A stretch of 64,000 nt of DNA from Peptococcaceae bacterium CEB3 (lineage in GTDB: Bacteria > Bacillota > Desulfitobacteriia > Desulfitobacteriales > Desulfitobacteriaceae), in assembly GCA_001029295.1 (NCBI GenBank), contig LDXJ01000063.1, forward strand, positions 434,001 to 498,000, read 5' to 3'. Shown in pieces: positions 31,444-40,699 of this stretch. The stretch's first letter is position 1. Each line of letters begins with the position of its first letter. A model generated the notes under the pieces. That model worked only from the letters and a program-made list of their open reading frames with translations. It ran no database searches and was not told the DNA's origin. A program made the translations under genes and the position numbers.

Positions 31444-34239
31444 CTAAGTTTTTTGTTCAAAGCGGTGTGCCAGAAATTGCCCTATCTCCTCGTGGGGCAG
31501 GGGTTTGCTGAAGAGATAGCCCTGGATTTCATCGCAGTGCTTTGCTGCAAGAAAATCCAGTTGCGCCGGTGTTTCCACCCCCTCGGCGATGACTTTCAAC
31601 TTAAGGGTTTGAGCGAGGTCGATAATGGCTGTGACAATTTCCTCGCCTTGGCGGGGGAGAATATCCGCGACGAAAGATTTATCGATTTTCAGGGTATCGA
31701 TGGGAAAGCGCCGCAAGTAGCTGAGGGAAGAAAATCCGGTGCCGAAGTCGTCAATGGAGATTCTGATTCCCATGTCCTTTAAAGAGCGCAAAATGGTAAT
31801 CGTTAAGTCCAAATCGTCCGCAGCGATACTTTCGGTGATCTCAAGCTCAAGGGAATCAGGTTTAAGGGAGGTTTCCTTCAGGACGGCTCGGATGGTTTCC
31901 GCCAGTTGGGGCTGTTTGAACTGGCGTGCCGAGAGATTGACCGCGACCCGCAAGGGATATCCGGATTTGTGCCAGGCATGGACCTGGTTACAGGCGGACC
32001 GCAGCACCCATTCGCCCAAGGGGATGATGAGCCCGGTATCTTCCGCCACTGAAATGAAGGAAGAGGGAAGAAGCAAGCCCTTGTGTGGGTGTTGCCAGCG
32101 GACCAAAGCCTCGACGCCGACGACTGCCCTGCTGAGTACGGAGATTACAGGCTGATAATGGATTACCAATTCGTTGTTTGCCAATGCCCGGCGCAGGCTG
32201 TTTTCTATTTCCAGCCGGGACTGGGCGGTTTCATTTTGGGCAGGGGTGAAGAACTGGTAGTTGTTACGCCCGAGCTCTTTGGCGGAGTACATGGCGGCAT
32301 CCGCATGCCTGACTAGGGTTTCAGTGTCCGTGCCGTCGTCCGGGTAAAGGCTGATACCGATGCTCGGGGTGATGAAGACCTCCTCCTGCTCCAGGAGAAA
32401 AGGGGTCGAGAAGACCGTGAGGATTTTCTGGGCAACGGTGCCGGCTTCAGTTCGGCCGAAGATTTCCGGAAGGATGAGGATGAATTCATCCCCTCCTTGG
32501 CGCCCTACCGTATCGCTTTCGCGCAGAAGGCCTTTTAATCGTGCGGCAATGGATCGCAGTAGGTGATCACCGACGGCATGGCCTAAAGTATCGTTGACAA
32601 GTTTGAAACGGTCTATATCCAAGAAGAGTATGGCAATATGGTGGTTTTTCCGGCGGGCCTGAGCAATGGCCTGCCTGAGGCGGTCATTGAAGAGCAGACG
32701 GTTGGGCAGGCCGGTCAAAGCGTCATGGTGAGCTTGGTGTGTCATCTGGCGCAGAAGTGCCCGCTTATCGCTGACATCATGAAAGACGAGGACAGCCCCT
32801 ATGAGATTTCCCTGTCGGTCGAGGACGGGAGCCGCCGAATCCTCAATCGCGAACGGGTGATTATGGCGGTGAATGAGTACGGTATGATTGGCGAGCCCGA
32901 CGATGCGCCTTTCTTTCAGACAGCGCGCAATAGGGTTTTCGACTTCCTTGGCGTCGATTTCGGAGACGATGTGAAAGACTTCGTCGAACCTCTTGCCTTT
33001 CGCTTCGGCAAGCGACCAACCGGTTAACTCCTCGGCGATTGGGTTTAGGTACTCTACGGTGCCGTGGACATCGGTCGTGATCACGCCGTCCCCGATGGAG
33101 TGCAAGGTGATTTGGGCGCGCTCTTTTTCCTGCCAAAGTTCTTCCTCTGCCTGCTTACGTGCAGTTACATCCCGGTAGAGGCAAACGATTTCCGCCGTGG
33201 ACAAACGATAAACGTAGTTTTCCCGCCAGCGCCGGTCTTGGCCGTTGGGGTAGTAAATGGCGGGGAATTGTTCGGGGTGGCCGGTTTTCCGGACACGGCG
33301 CAATACCGTGCATATTCCGGATTGTTCGGCATAGGGGAACACTTCGGTGAGGGAACGTCCCAGGACGTCCTGACGGTTGACCTGTTCCAGTATTTCGGCT
33401 CTGCGATTAAACTCCCTGATAATAAATTGCTGTCCATTTTCTTGGATTTCAAATACTACGGCGGCGTTGCTCATGTGTTCAAGAATTTCCCGGTAACGTT
33501 CCTGGCTATGTTCCAACTCCGCCATAATGCGAGCCTCTTGCTCCTCCAAATTTTTTTGACGAGTGACGTCCTCAAGGGTGAGGACGATTTCTTCCGGGGC
33601 GGCGGAACCCGGCTGACAAATCGGATGAATCGTATAGGCGAGCCAGCGCGCGGGGAAGCGGGCGGAAGAAATTCTGACTCGTCCGCTGAGATTTGCCGGC
33701 GGGTTTGCGGCTGCGGCTAAAGTTACGGGGGAGCCGAACGGAACGGCCAAGACAGCGGGCTGCTTGGGCGAAAGGCTGGCGGCGATGTTTTGCCAAGTGA
33801 ACGGAAGGCCGTTTTCGCAGCGGGCCTGCCAGTCGGGCCAGAAGGGCTCGGCTCCGGTAAGTTGACTTAGGCTCAGGCCGAGGAGGGACTGAGCGGCTTC
33901 ATTGGCTTCAGTGACCGTTCCGGCAGGGTGCAGAATCATAACCCCGCTGGATACTCCTTGAAAAATGCGACGAAAGCGGGCTTCACGGGCCCTCACCCGG
34001 AGAAGCTGGGCTTGCAGTGTTTCCTTGGTTGCGCTGAGTTCTTCTTGGGCCTCCTCAAGTGTGAGCAGATGTTCCTGAAGCCGGGTTTCCGAGCGCTTAA
34101 CAAGTCGGATGGCCTTGTTAATCAAGGTGTAGAGGAAAAGGGCAGTCAAAAAGATGAAGGCCCAGCCTTTTAGCGTGCCGGCTAGGACCGAGGCAGGTGA
34201 GTGTCCAAAGATGAGGTGTATCAAACTCACTAGATTCAT
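31444..34239 (-). CDS. Membrane PAS-PAS-PAS-GGDEF-EAL cyclic di-GMP protein
   Basis: 931 residues. One N-terminal membrane segment (about 20-42, LKGWAFIFLTALFLYTLINK), a coiled coil, three PAS domains (about 85-225, 240-355 and 370-490), a GGDEF domain with intact GRQGGDEF active site (about 500-660) and an EAL domain (about 680-925) with VEALVRWQHP, ELEITES, DDFGTGFSSL and VIAEGVET. Both synthesis and hydrolysis of c-di-GMP are possible; such fusions often favour one. It is transcribed alone, convergent with the methyltransferase gene. Confidence 0.95.
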   Translation of the reverse strand: MNLVSLIHLIFGHSPASVLAGTLKGWAFIFLTALFLYTLINKAIRLVKRSETRLQEHLLTLEEAQEELSATKETLQAQLLRVRAREARFRRIFQGVSSGVMILHPAGTVTEANEAAQSLLGLSLSQLTGAEPFWPDWQARCENGLPFTWQNIAASLSPKQPAVLAVPFGSPVTLAAAANPPANLSGRVRISSARFPARWLAYTIHPICQPGSAAPEEIVLTLEDVTRQKNLEEQEARIMAELEHSQERYREILEHMSNAAVVFEIQENGQQFIIREFNRRAEILEQVNRQDVLGRSLTEVFPYAEQSGICTVLRRVRKTGHPEQFPAIYYPNGQDRRWRENYVYRLSTAEIVCLYRDVTARKQAEEELWQEKERAQITLHSIGDGVITTDVHGTVEYLNPIAEELTGWSLAEAKGKRFDEVFHIVSEIDAKEVENPIARCLKERRIVGLANHTVLIHRHNHPFAIEDSAAPVLDRQGNLIGAVLVFHDVSDKRALLRQMTHQAHHDALTGLPNRLLFNDRLRQAIAQARRKNHHIAILFLDIDRFKLVNDTLGHAVGDHLLRSIAARLKGLLRESDTVGRQGGDEFILILPEIFGRTEAGTVAQKILTVFSTPFLLEQEEVFITPSIGISLYPDDGTDTETLVRHADAAMYSAKELGRNNYQFFTPAQNETAQSRLEIENSLRRALANNELVIHYQPVISVLSRAVVGVEALVRWQHPHKGLLLPSSFISVAEDTGLIIPLGEWVLRSACNQVHAWHKSGYPLRVAVNLSARQFKQPQLAETIRAVLKETSLKPDSLELEITESIAADDLDLTITILRSLKDMGIRISIDDFGTGFSSLSYLRRFPIDTLKIDKSFVADILPRQGEEIVTAIIDLAQTLKLKVIAEGVETPAQLDFLAAKHCDEIQGYLFSKPLPHEEIGQFLAHRFEQKT

Positions 34240-34694
34240 CTTTTTTAGTCCCCTTCAGCTCTGAAAATAGCAGGTATTGTGGTCGCCCCGCGGGGCATTT
34301 AGCGGTGGATTCCAATGCCATTGACCGCGGGGTTCCGGGCAAGTGGAAGACAGAGGACTGGCCCGGGCAAAAGGGCTTGTCCTGCCGAGGGGAACGGCAA
34401 GTGGAGGGGAACGGCGAAAGGATAAGACTTTAAGGAAGCCGCGAGACTGTAGAACAAGAATTTCCTGCCAAGGGGGAAAGACATAATAGAACTAATTTCG
34501 CGAAACATTCGGTTTTTCCTGCCGGGGTGAGAGAAGGAGTTTGTCACCAATCGTTATCCCCAAGGAGGAAGGGACGGCTCGCCAGTCGCAAGTTGTTCTG
34601 AATTCCCTCCGCAGGCTGCGCGGAGGGCTGCTTTAATAGGCTAACTGTCAGGGGCGTTATCTCCCATGATGCTGAGGGTAAAGTGAGAGGGGTT
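34240..34694. other. Intergenic region with a GC hairpin
   Basis: No gene is supported here. A perfect 8-bp hairpin CCCTCCGC (34605-34612) and GCGGAGGG (34620-34627) with loop AGGCTGC is followed only by CTGCTTTAA, so it is at most a weak terminator. It lies downstream of the minus-strand gene at 34695-35327 in that gene's direction. Confidence 0.4.
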
Positions 34695-35327
34695 TTAATG
34701 CTTCAGCTGCTGCTCGACCCGGGCAATGGCGGAGACAGCTGCGGCCAGGTCGGTCTTACTCGCCTGCAGCTGGGTCTGGCCGAAACTGCCGGGGAAAGCC
34801 AGGCTATCTTTACGCTCGAAGATAGAGGAGGTAAGCAAGCTGCCGCTTTGACTCAGGTCACTGAGAAGAGTGCTGTTGCCGGTCTCCCGGAGGGCTGCGG
34901 TATTTTCGTAATCTTGGGCGGATAAACGATAAAGACGCTGGAGTTTGGCGATCAGGCTATTCTTGTCTATGGCGTTGGCGCTAGTCGGGAGGGATTCATA
35001 TTCTTTTAAAACATCTTTAAGAGAAAGGGCAATTTGATCGATATTCATAGTAGGTTGACTTATTTCCGGTGGCGGGTCGGGAAGATCAACCCAGCCGGAA
35101 TCATGGCGTAACAAAACTATTTTGACGAGGACGATCATAAGAATGACAAGCGCCATCAGGCTAAACCGGGCTGAGCGGGACAGGTGGGTTAAGCGAGGAA
35201 GGCGGGTTAAGCGGGGTAGATGGGGCAGACCGGTCTGAGCGGTTCGATGAGTTAGGCGAGTTCGGTTGGCTCTATAGCTCGGATGGGTTCGACTGGATCG
35301 GTGGGTTTGATGGTTTAATTTGGACAT
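34695..35327 (-). CDS. Uncharacterised single-pass membrane protein with repeat-rich N terminus
   Basis: 210 residues; not recognised. Residues 1-55 are Arg/Thr/Leu/His-rich and repetitive (LPRLTRLPRLTHLSRSARF), followed by one membrane segment (about 56-71, LMALVILMIVLVKIVLL), then a soluble helical domain rich in Ser, Leu and Gln. The repetitive N terminus arises from DNA repeats of GGCGGGTTAAGCG and is doubtful as protein; the start could be the Met at about residue 58. A helical extracytoplasmic domain fits an envelope role, but no function can be given. Confidence 0.55.
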   Translation of the reverse strand: MSKLNHQTHRSSRTHPSYRANRTRLTHRTAQTGLPHLPRLTRLPRLTHLSRSARFSLMALVILMIVLVKIVLLRHDSGWVDLPDPPPEISQPTMNIDQIALSLKDVLKEYESLPTSANAIDKNSLIAKLQRLYRLSAQDYENTAALRETGNSTLLSDLSQSGSLLTSSIFERKDSLAFPGSFGQTQLQASKTDLAAAVSAIARVEQQLKH

Positions 35328-35751
35328 TTCCTTTGCCGCCTTTCCAATTTAGTTCCTTACAGTTCTCTCAGATAGGGAGCGGTAGTACTAGACGCTGCAA
35401 TAGTACGAGGTCGTGAAAGTACGAGGTTGGCTGCTGCGAGGTTGGGGCACTGCGAGGTTGCGATTGTGACAGCCTTTCCGTTAAGATATCTATGGTTCCG
35501 GTTTCTTTCTTATTCTTCGGCTCTTCTTCTTCCTCTCCCAACCGTTAAGTGAGACCGGATACTTGCCGTGGGTTCAAGGTATCACTTACAGTTTTTGGGC
35601 GGTAAGGCAGCCAGGCTGTGGGTCCGGCTGGCTCGGCCGAGAGAGTGGAACCGGCACACGGCATTTTACCAAGGCATGATGAAAGGACTCGGCGTGAAGC
35701 TGCACGGCTTTAGCCGTTGTGGGGCGTAACCGAGAGGGGGTAACGCGGAAA
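35328..35751. other. Intergenic region with short imperfect repeats
   Basis: No gene is supported. Between 35396 and 35465 there are four imperfect copies of a CGAGGTYG-containing motif with variable spacing. A GAGAGGGGG at 35733 is the ribosome site of the next gene. Confidence 0.5.
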
Positions 35752-36840
35752 ATGTCGACAAGGAGGGCGTTTTTGAAGTTCTTGGTCGGAGTGGGTGCGG
35801 GGTTCCTGCCCTGGTACGGTTGGCCGGATGTACTGCGAAATGTCCACGGGCAAGCGGTTCAGGCAGCGGTGCAAGATTACCGGCCGACTGAAAATACGGC
35901 TTCCCGACTCGACCCGTTCAAGAAAACGGGGGTTCTTGGCGGAGCAAATCCGTCCTATTTGAAGCGGACGGCGTCGGACGACATAATGGTGCTCGCCCAA
36001 GCGGACTTGGCGGGGCGCCGGGCGGGTTCAGCTGGCGAGGGGAAAGCTGCGGCCTATTTGCAGGATCAGATGCGGGGGTTGGGATTGCAACCCCTGGGAG
36101 ATCTAGGGGCTGACGGCCGGCGGCTTTATACCCAGGCTTTTACGATTTATCCCGTGGTGGAGGAATTTGCTAACTTCTATTACGGACGTCACCTGACTTT
36201 TTCTCTGGGAGACCCTAAGGACCTGCGTACTCCCAGCGCCAATATTCTGGGGGGGTTAATGGGAACGCAGGCGGCGGAATCCGTGATTTTGTCGGCCCAT
36301 TATGATCACATGGGCATTTTCGAAAGGAATCTCTATCCCGGCGCGAACGACAACGCTTCCGGGGTGGGCTCAATACTGGACGTGACGCGCAGACTCATTA
36401 AAGAAGGTGTGCGACCTAAGCGCAATCTGCTGTTGGCTTTTTGGAGCGCGGAAGAAATGGGTTTTGTCGGTTCCTCTGCCTTTATTAAAAGTCCGACCGT
36501 GCCGCTTCGGGGGATTCAGGCGGTATTTAACGCGGATACGGTTGGGAACGGTTCTTTGCGTGAATTTGCCCTTTGGGCCGACGGTCAGAATACGGCTGTA
36601 CGGACTGCGCAAGCCGCCGCCCAGGAATGTGGTTCCTCGGCTCCGGTGGTGCCGAACCACGGCTATAACAGTGATCAGTATTATTTCAACCTGAACCATA
36701 TTCCGGCTACAACTCTGATGGCCCGCACTTGGTTGGAGAAAAATCACACACCCGAGGATATACCGAGCTTCGTGAATCCGCAAAAGATCACCTTGGCAAG
36801 TGATATCCTGTATAAGGCTGTACATAAGATGGCCTTTTAG
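35752..36840 (+). CDS. Tat-exported M28 family zinc aminopeptidase
   Basis: 362 residues from ATG 35752. The N terminus MSTRRAFLKFLVGVGAGFLP is a twin-arginine signal (TRRAFLK matches S/TRRxFLK), so the protein is probably exported folded. The M28 metal site is visible: SAHYDHMG (His, Asp) near residue 182, PGANDNASG (bridging Asp) near 194, WSAEEMGFVGS (catalytic and ligand Glu) near 229, FNADTVG (Asp) near 257. The final His ligand lies in the LNHIPATT segment. It would act on peptides outside the membrane. Tat use for a zinc peptidase suggests cofactor loading in the cytoplasm. Confidence 0.9.
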   Translation: MSTRRAFLKFLVGVGAGFLPWYGWPDVLRNVHGQAVQAAVQDYRPTENTASRLDPFKKTGVLGGANPSYLKRTASDDIMVLAQADLAGRRAGSAGEGKAAAYLQDQMRGLGLQPLGDLGADGRRLYTQAFTIYPVVEEFANFYYGRHLTFSLGDPKDLRTPSANILGGLMGTQAAESVILSAHYDHMGIFERNLYPGANDNASGVGSILDVTRRLIKEGVRPKRNLLLAFWSAEEMGFVGSSAFIKSPTVPLRGIQAVFNADTVGNGSLREFALWADGQNTAVRTAQAAAQECGSSAPVVPNHGYNSDQYYFNLNHIPATTLMARTWLEKNHTPEDIPSFVNPQKITLASDILYKAVHKMAF

Positions 36841-36871
36841 GACGTTTCGAGCTAAGGCATCCGATCATCCT

Positions 36872-36900
36872 TTGCAAATCGTCAGCGGATAAGGTAAAAT
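36872..36900 (+). promoter_or_regulatory. Promoter of tRNA-Leu
   Basis: TTGCAA (36872-36877) and TAAAAT (36895-36900) with a 17-base spacer, about 97 bp before the tRNA. Confidence 0.6.
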
Positions 36901-36996
36901 AACCAGAGTGGCATAGGTTATTCAGCGAACGAGGGGAAACGCCTGGGAATGGGCGCTTTGGCTCGGGACGAAGGGAACACTTGCCGTCAAATGAAT

Positions 36997-37081
36997 GCGG
37001 GCGTGGCGGAATTGGCAGACGCGCAAGATTTAGGATCTTGTGTCGAGAGGCGTGCAGGTTCAAGTCCTGTCGCCCGCACCA
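36997..37081 (+). tRNA. tRNA-Leu (UAG), left attachment site of a genomic island
   Basis: Acceptor GCGGGCG/CGCCCGC, discriminator A, encoded CCA, and the long variable arm of leucine tRNAs. The anticodon loop TTTAGGA gives UAG (reads CUA). Bases 37029-37081 recur at 45278-45330, so the 3' half is an attachment core. The tRNA remains complete on this side. Confidence 0.97.
37029..37081. repeat. 53-bp left direct repeat in tRNA-Leu (attL)
   Basis: TTTAGGATCTTGTG, a variable stretch with five mismatches, then 33 identical bases ending at the CCA of tRNA-Leu. The second copy is 8249 bp downstream at 45278-45330. The same 53-bp length on both sides makes an insertion by site-specific recombination likely. 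Confidence 0.9.
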
Positions 37082-37092
37082 CTCACAATCAG

Positions 37093-37135
37093 AAGGATTT
37101 GAACCCTCGAAGCTCAAATCCTTTTGCTTTATTTA
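37093..37135 (+). terminator. Intrinsic terminator after tRNA-Leu
   Basis: AAGGATTTGA (37093-37102) and TCAAATCCTT (37114-37123) form a perfect 10-bp stem followed by TTGCTTTATTT. Because it lies after attL it is island-borne, so the island supplies the tRNA's terminator. Confidence 0.8.
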
Positions 37136-37158
37136 TCAATGGTATACATGCTGGAATA

Positions 37159-38502
37159 TTACAGCGTGTCTTTCAATTTCACCTGAATCTCAAGCGTTTT
37201 CCCATTCTGCCTTACCTCAATGTAATCCGTCAGGCGGCGGAGGTCGGCTTCGTCGATGGGCGTGTTTTTCAGCACTTTGTCGAGAGCGGCTATGCGTTTC
37301 GCCAGATCTCTGAGCTTACGTCGCAGTTTGGCATCGAGTGTTTTGAGATTGTTTAGCTCCAGCCGGGCTTGTTCATGATCCGCTGTGAGCCGTATAATGA
37401 GAGCCGTGTAGCGTTCAGCGTTTTCGTGGATACGGTGGGATTCACAGAATGACTTACCGTATAGCTGATAGTTCCTACAGATATATTCGACGCGCTGCTT
37501 TCCGTTCCACCATCGGATGATGGGGACAAAAAGAGCGCCGCAGTCGCCGCGTTTCAGGAGACCGGCATATCGGTGAGCAGCGATATTATTTTCCCTGGGC
37601 ACTCGTTTGCCGTTACGGGATACCAACTCCGTCTGCGCCGTCAGCCATTCCTTTTTGGATACGATAGCTGGCAGGAAGTCTTCATGGCGGAACTGTTCCT
37701 CCTTCGGGATAAAGAGAGTGACCTTTCCTTTGTGCATTTCGGCCTTGTGATTTCGGAGCGTTCCGGCGTAGTTTTCATCGCTCAGAATTCTTTTGACACC
37801 GGTGTAATTCCATAAATAAATATGCTGTCCATCCTTATCGGTATGGATGTCAGGATTATGCTTGCCATAGAGTTCAGCCTGAAGCTGTGCCGGGGTCTTG
37901 CGCTGTTGCTGGTTCAATAGCTGGCTGATAGGCCTTAACCCGACGCCGCTTAAGTACAGAGAAAAGATGAGGCGAACCGTGTCGGCCGCCTCATCCACTA
38001 TCTCAACTTGTTTTGTATTTTTGTTCTTCCAATCCGAAGGGAGCTATAATAACAATGCCAGCTTTTTGCTTCTGCCGATATCCTGTCCTTATCTTTCGCC
38101 CTATGTCTCTCGCGTAGTAGTCATTCATCAAACCCCGGATGCCGATGGTCAGGTCATCGTTTTATCGAAGGTGTCCACGCTCTCAGTGACCGAGAGGACA
38201 CGAACATTGTTTTCCCGCGGGAAGTCGATGAGAAGTGCGGTCTGTATCTTATGCCGGTCGAGGCGGGATAAGTCCTTGACGATGACGGCGTCGATGCTTC
38301 CGGCTTCTACCGCCTTGACGATTTCACGGATGCCCTCGCGCTGAAAATTCATCCCGCTGGCGTTGTAGTCGGAGGATTCACCTGCGACAATGTAGCCATT
38401 GCGGAGAGCGTATTCAAGCGTAATCCTTCGCTGGTTCAGCAGGGAATTCTGTTCCTTATCGTCATCGTTTGAGAGGCGATAGTAAAGCCAGACCCGCATC
38501 AT
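37159..38502 (-). pseudogene. Large serine recombinase, broken by two frameshifts
   Basis: Read on the minus strand, residues from 38502 give an intact resolvase catalytic domain (WLYYRLSNDDDKEQNSLLNQ with the catalytic Ser, and VKDLSRLDRHKIQT). The frame then ends near 38149; the continuing sequence (DLTIGIRGLMNDYYARDIGR and onward) is in another frame up to a stop near 38000, and the rest (recombinase domain, zinc-ribbon Cys residues, C-terminal coiled coil) resumes in a third frame from 37998 to 37159. All pieces are the parts of one TnpX/TndX-type recombinase of about 500 residues. The breaks make it inactive unless they are sequencing errors. Confidence 0.88.
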
Positions 38503-38510
38503 CCCACCGC

Positions 38511-39061
38511 CTTTTCCGTCGTCAACTCGTATACATCCTCGTCATCAAACAGGAGGGGAGCGAGCCTGTCGAAGTCAAAGTCCAAAGCAAAAGAGCGTTC
38601 CATTGTCTGCATGGTTTCGTCGTACTCGTCGGAGTGTGTCGGAAAGGAGCCTTGATAGCGATGTTCACGTCCAACCTACCGCCCTCGATCTCGGTGATAC
38701 GGATACCCTCTATAAAGAGTCTGAGCTGCGCCTCGCTGATACCGTCAGCGGCGAGGATGTCGTCTATCATTCCGATGTCGCGCTTGATGGAGATCTGCTT
38801 TCGCCGGATGGTATCTGACAGATTTTCGAGGTCGGCGATGCGCTTCCGGAATGCTTCCTTTTCCGCCTCACGCTTTTCTATCGTGCGGGTGTATCGCTCG
38901 GCGTTATCACGGTCACGGATGCGTTCCAACAGGATAGCCTCGATATCTTCCTCTAAGGCACCCAGCCGCTCCTTCAGCTTTTTAATCTGATTCTCCGCTA
39001 GATTCGCTTTCGGAATCCAGTGGTTCTCCGTACATTTAGAAGAAGCCGCGCCTGATCCCAT
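38511..39061 (-). pseudogene. Second serine recombinase remnant, 5' deleted and frameshifted
   Basis: Only the C-terminal coiled-coil portion remains (IKKLKERLGALEEDIEAILL and later QLRLFIEGIRITEIEGGRLD), typical of large serine recombinases. The frame breaks near 38640; the following bases in another frame encode SDEYDETMQTMERSFALDFD and end just before the neighbouring recombinase start at 38502, an arrangement seen for tandem recombinase pairs in clostridial elements. No catalytic domain is present upstream. Confidence 0.8.
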
Positions 39062-39204
39062 ATTTCTAACACACAGAGAATCTGCCCGAGGTTTTACGGG
39101 ACGGAGAAACTCGCCTTATACAAGGCTCACATGCACAAGGATAAAGAAGGATTGGACATAGTAACTAACAGACAAAAGGGTTTGAAAATGCGAAATATAT
39201 CTGA

Positions 39205-39233
39205 TTGATTATTCAGGAAAGAAATGGTATACT
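39205..39233 (+). promoter_or_regulatory. Promoter of the rsgA leader
   Basis: TTGATT (39205-39210) and TATACT (39228-39233) with a 17-base spacer, 64 bp before a short leader ORF. It would transcribe the leader, terminator and rsgA. Confidence 0.75.
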
Positions 39234-39297
39234 AAGCTCAATCTTTTATCTGCGATTATTTATTATTCTTCGCAGAGAACGAAAGGAGCTGGTTTTA

Positions 39298-39330
39298 ATG
39301 ACGGTTATTTTTGAGGTGGCTTTCGTCTAA
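39298..39330 (+). CDS. Ten-codon leader peptide upstream of rsgA
   Basis: ATG 39298 with AAAGGAG at 39282, 9 bases before it, encodes MTVIFEVAFV and stops at 39330. It is followed by an intrinsic terminator (39428-39463) and a second stem-loop (39488-39523). A short, well-initiated ORF ahead of a terminator is the layout of ribosome-sensed attenuation, as in some antibiotic resistance genes. The peptide has not been described to my knowledge. Confidence 0.55.
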   Translation: MTVIFEVAFV

Positions 39331-39427
39331 AACAGAATATTGGGCAGAGCAATAATTTTCAGGGTGTGAGTACGCCTTTTGTTGCTGTGCCGCTATGAGG
39401 AACCTTTCGTGAATACTGTAGACCTCT

Positions 39428-39463
39428 ACGGGCATACGAACAGGTATGCCCGTGTTTATTTAT
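39428..39463 (+). terminator. Intrinsic terminator in the rsgA leader (candidate attenuator)
   Basis: ACGGGCATAC (39428-39437), loop GAACAG, GTATGCCCGT (39444-39453), then GTTTATTTAT. It lies between the leader peptide and rsgA, so transcription of rsgA needs read-through. Confidence 0.75.
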
Positions 39464-39487
39464 AACACTTGCATTACCTGTGACGAA

Positions 39488-39523
39488 CCGCAGTTTGCAG
39501 CTATCGATGGCTGCTTGCTGCGG
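39488..39523 (+). other. Second stem-loop in the rsgA leader
   Basis: CCGCAG-TTT-GCAGC pairs with GCTGC-TTG-CTGCGG around the loop TATCGATG, giving two helices with a symmetric internal loop, followed by CATTTTTATG. It could be a second terminator or part of an antiterminator. A ribosome site GAAAGGAG and ATG at 39580 follow, opening a 55-codon frame that overlaps the rsgA start in another frame. Confidence 0.5.
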
Positions 39524-39634
39524 CATTTTTATGCCCTTTTCTGTGAATCCAAATTTATAGCGAAAGGAGTTGTTGTTTTATGACTGTTTTTCTTGATACT
39601 TGTAAAATATCAACTGCATTGGAGGATAAAAGGA

Positions 39635-40699
39635 TTGAACCTGATAGATTACGGATTTATTCCGTCGATGTTATATTCCCTTGCGCCGCAGGACGAAGTA
39701 TCCGGCATTCCGGCGAGGATCACCGCTGTTCACAAGGAGCGGTATGAACTCGCCTGTGAATTCGGGCAAGCCTTCGGCAGACTGAAAACCAGCGTTTATT
39801 ATGCAGATGGCAGAGAGGGCTTCCCGACAACGGGAGATTTTGTGATGATAAACTTCAATCAGAGCGGCGATAGCCAGGTTATTAAAACACTGCCTCGCAG
39901 GTCGTTCTTTTCGAGACGTGACCCGACGCCGGGACGAGGTGAGCAGGCGGTTGCCGCAAACTTTGATTATGTGTTTATCATGCAGTCTCTCAACTTCGAT
40001 TTTAACCCGAAGCGCATGGAGCGATATATCACTCTTGCGTGGCAGTCGGGAGCGATGCCGGTGCTGATCCTGACAAAGGCTGACCTGGTCAAGGATTTCA
40101 CCGAGCAAATGCGAGCGGCGGAAAAGGTCGCGTCCGGCATTGGGATATATGCTGTCAGCGCGGTGAGCGGTGCTGGAATTGACGCGCTGACTGATTATCT
40201 GAAGCCCCGAAAAACTATTGTCTTTCTTGGCTCGTCGGGCGTCGGCAAGTCAAGCCTTGTCAATGCGCTGACGGGGTCAGACATTATGGCAGTAAACGAA
40301 ATACGTGAGGACGACAGCAAAGGCCGCCATACCACCACTCACCGGCAGCTCATCATGCTCGACAGCGGCGTAATGATTATTGACACCCCCGGCATGCGTG
40401 AGCTTGGTATGTGGGATGTCAGCCAAGGGCTCGGTGAAGCGTTCGGCGATGTGGAGCAGTATTTCGGGAAGTGCAAATTTAAAGATTGCAAGCATCAGAC
40501 CGAGCCGGGCTGTGCTGTCAAAGCCGCCATTGAAAACGGCGAGCTGCCGCCGGAAAGATGGAACAGCTATTTAAACCTCAAGCGTGAGGCTAAATTCTCT
40601 GATGATAAAGGCGCTTATTTGCGTCAGAAGCAGCAATGGCACAAGGAGCTTGCCAAATGGGGCAAGCAAATGAAGAAAAACGGAGGAAAACAGAAATGA
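39635..40699 (+). CDS. rsgA: Ribosome small-subunit-dependent GTPase A (accessory copy)
   Basis: 354 residues from TTG 39635, which has GGAGG 9 bases upstream and gives the usual MNLIDYGF-type N terminus; the longer frame from 39593 lacks a site. RsgA is a circularly permuted GTPase that aids 30S maturation. Visible motifs: N-terminal OB fold, LTKADL (G4), LGSSGVGKSSLVNAL (G1), IIDTPGMRELG (G3), and the C-terminal zinc finger CKFKDCKHQTEPGC. Its stop overlaps the next start (ATGA). As an island gene behind a leader-peptide attenuator it may protect ribosomes from an antibiotic or stress, which is inference. Confidence 0.93.
   Translation: MNLIDYGFIPSMLYSLAPQDEVSGIPARITAVHKERYELACEFGQAFGRLKTSVYYADGREGFPTTGDFVMINFNQSGDSQVIKTLPRRSFFSRRDPTPGRGEQAVAANFDYVFIMQSLNFDFNPKRMERYITLAWQSGAMPVLILTKADLVKDFTEQMRAAEKVASGIGIYAVSAVSGAGIDALTDYLKPRKTIVFLGSSGVGKSSLVNALTGSDIMAVNEIREDDSKGRHTTTHRQLIMLDSGVMIIDTPGMRELGMWDVSQGLGEAFGDVEQYFGKCKFKDCKHQTEPGCAVKAAIENGELPPERWNSYLNLKREAKFSDDKGAYLRQKQQWHKELAKWGKQMKKNGGKQK

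Noticed and set aside
39580-39747. 55-codon ORF overlapping the rsgA start
   Set aside because: It has a good ribosome site but its sequence beyond codon 20 is rsgA read out of frame, so I mention it only as a possible leader and not as a gene.
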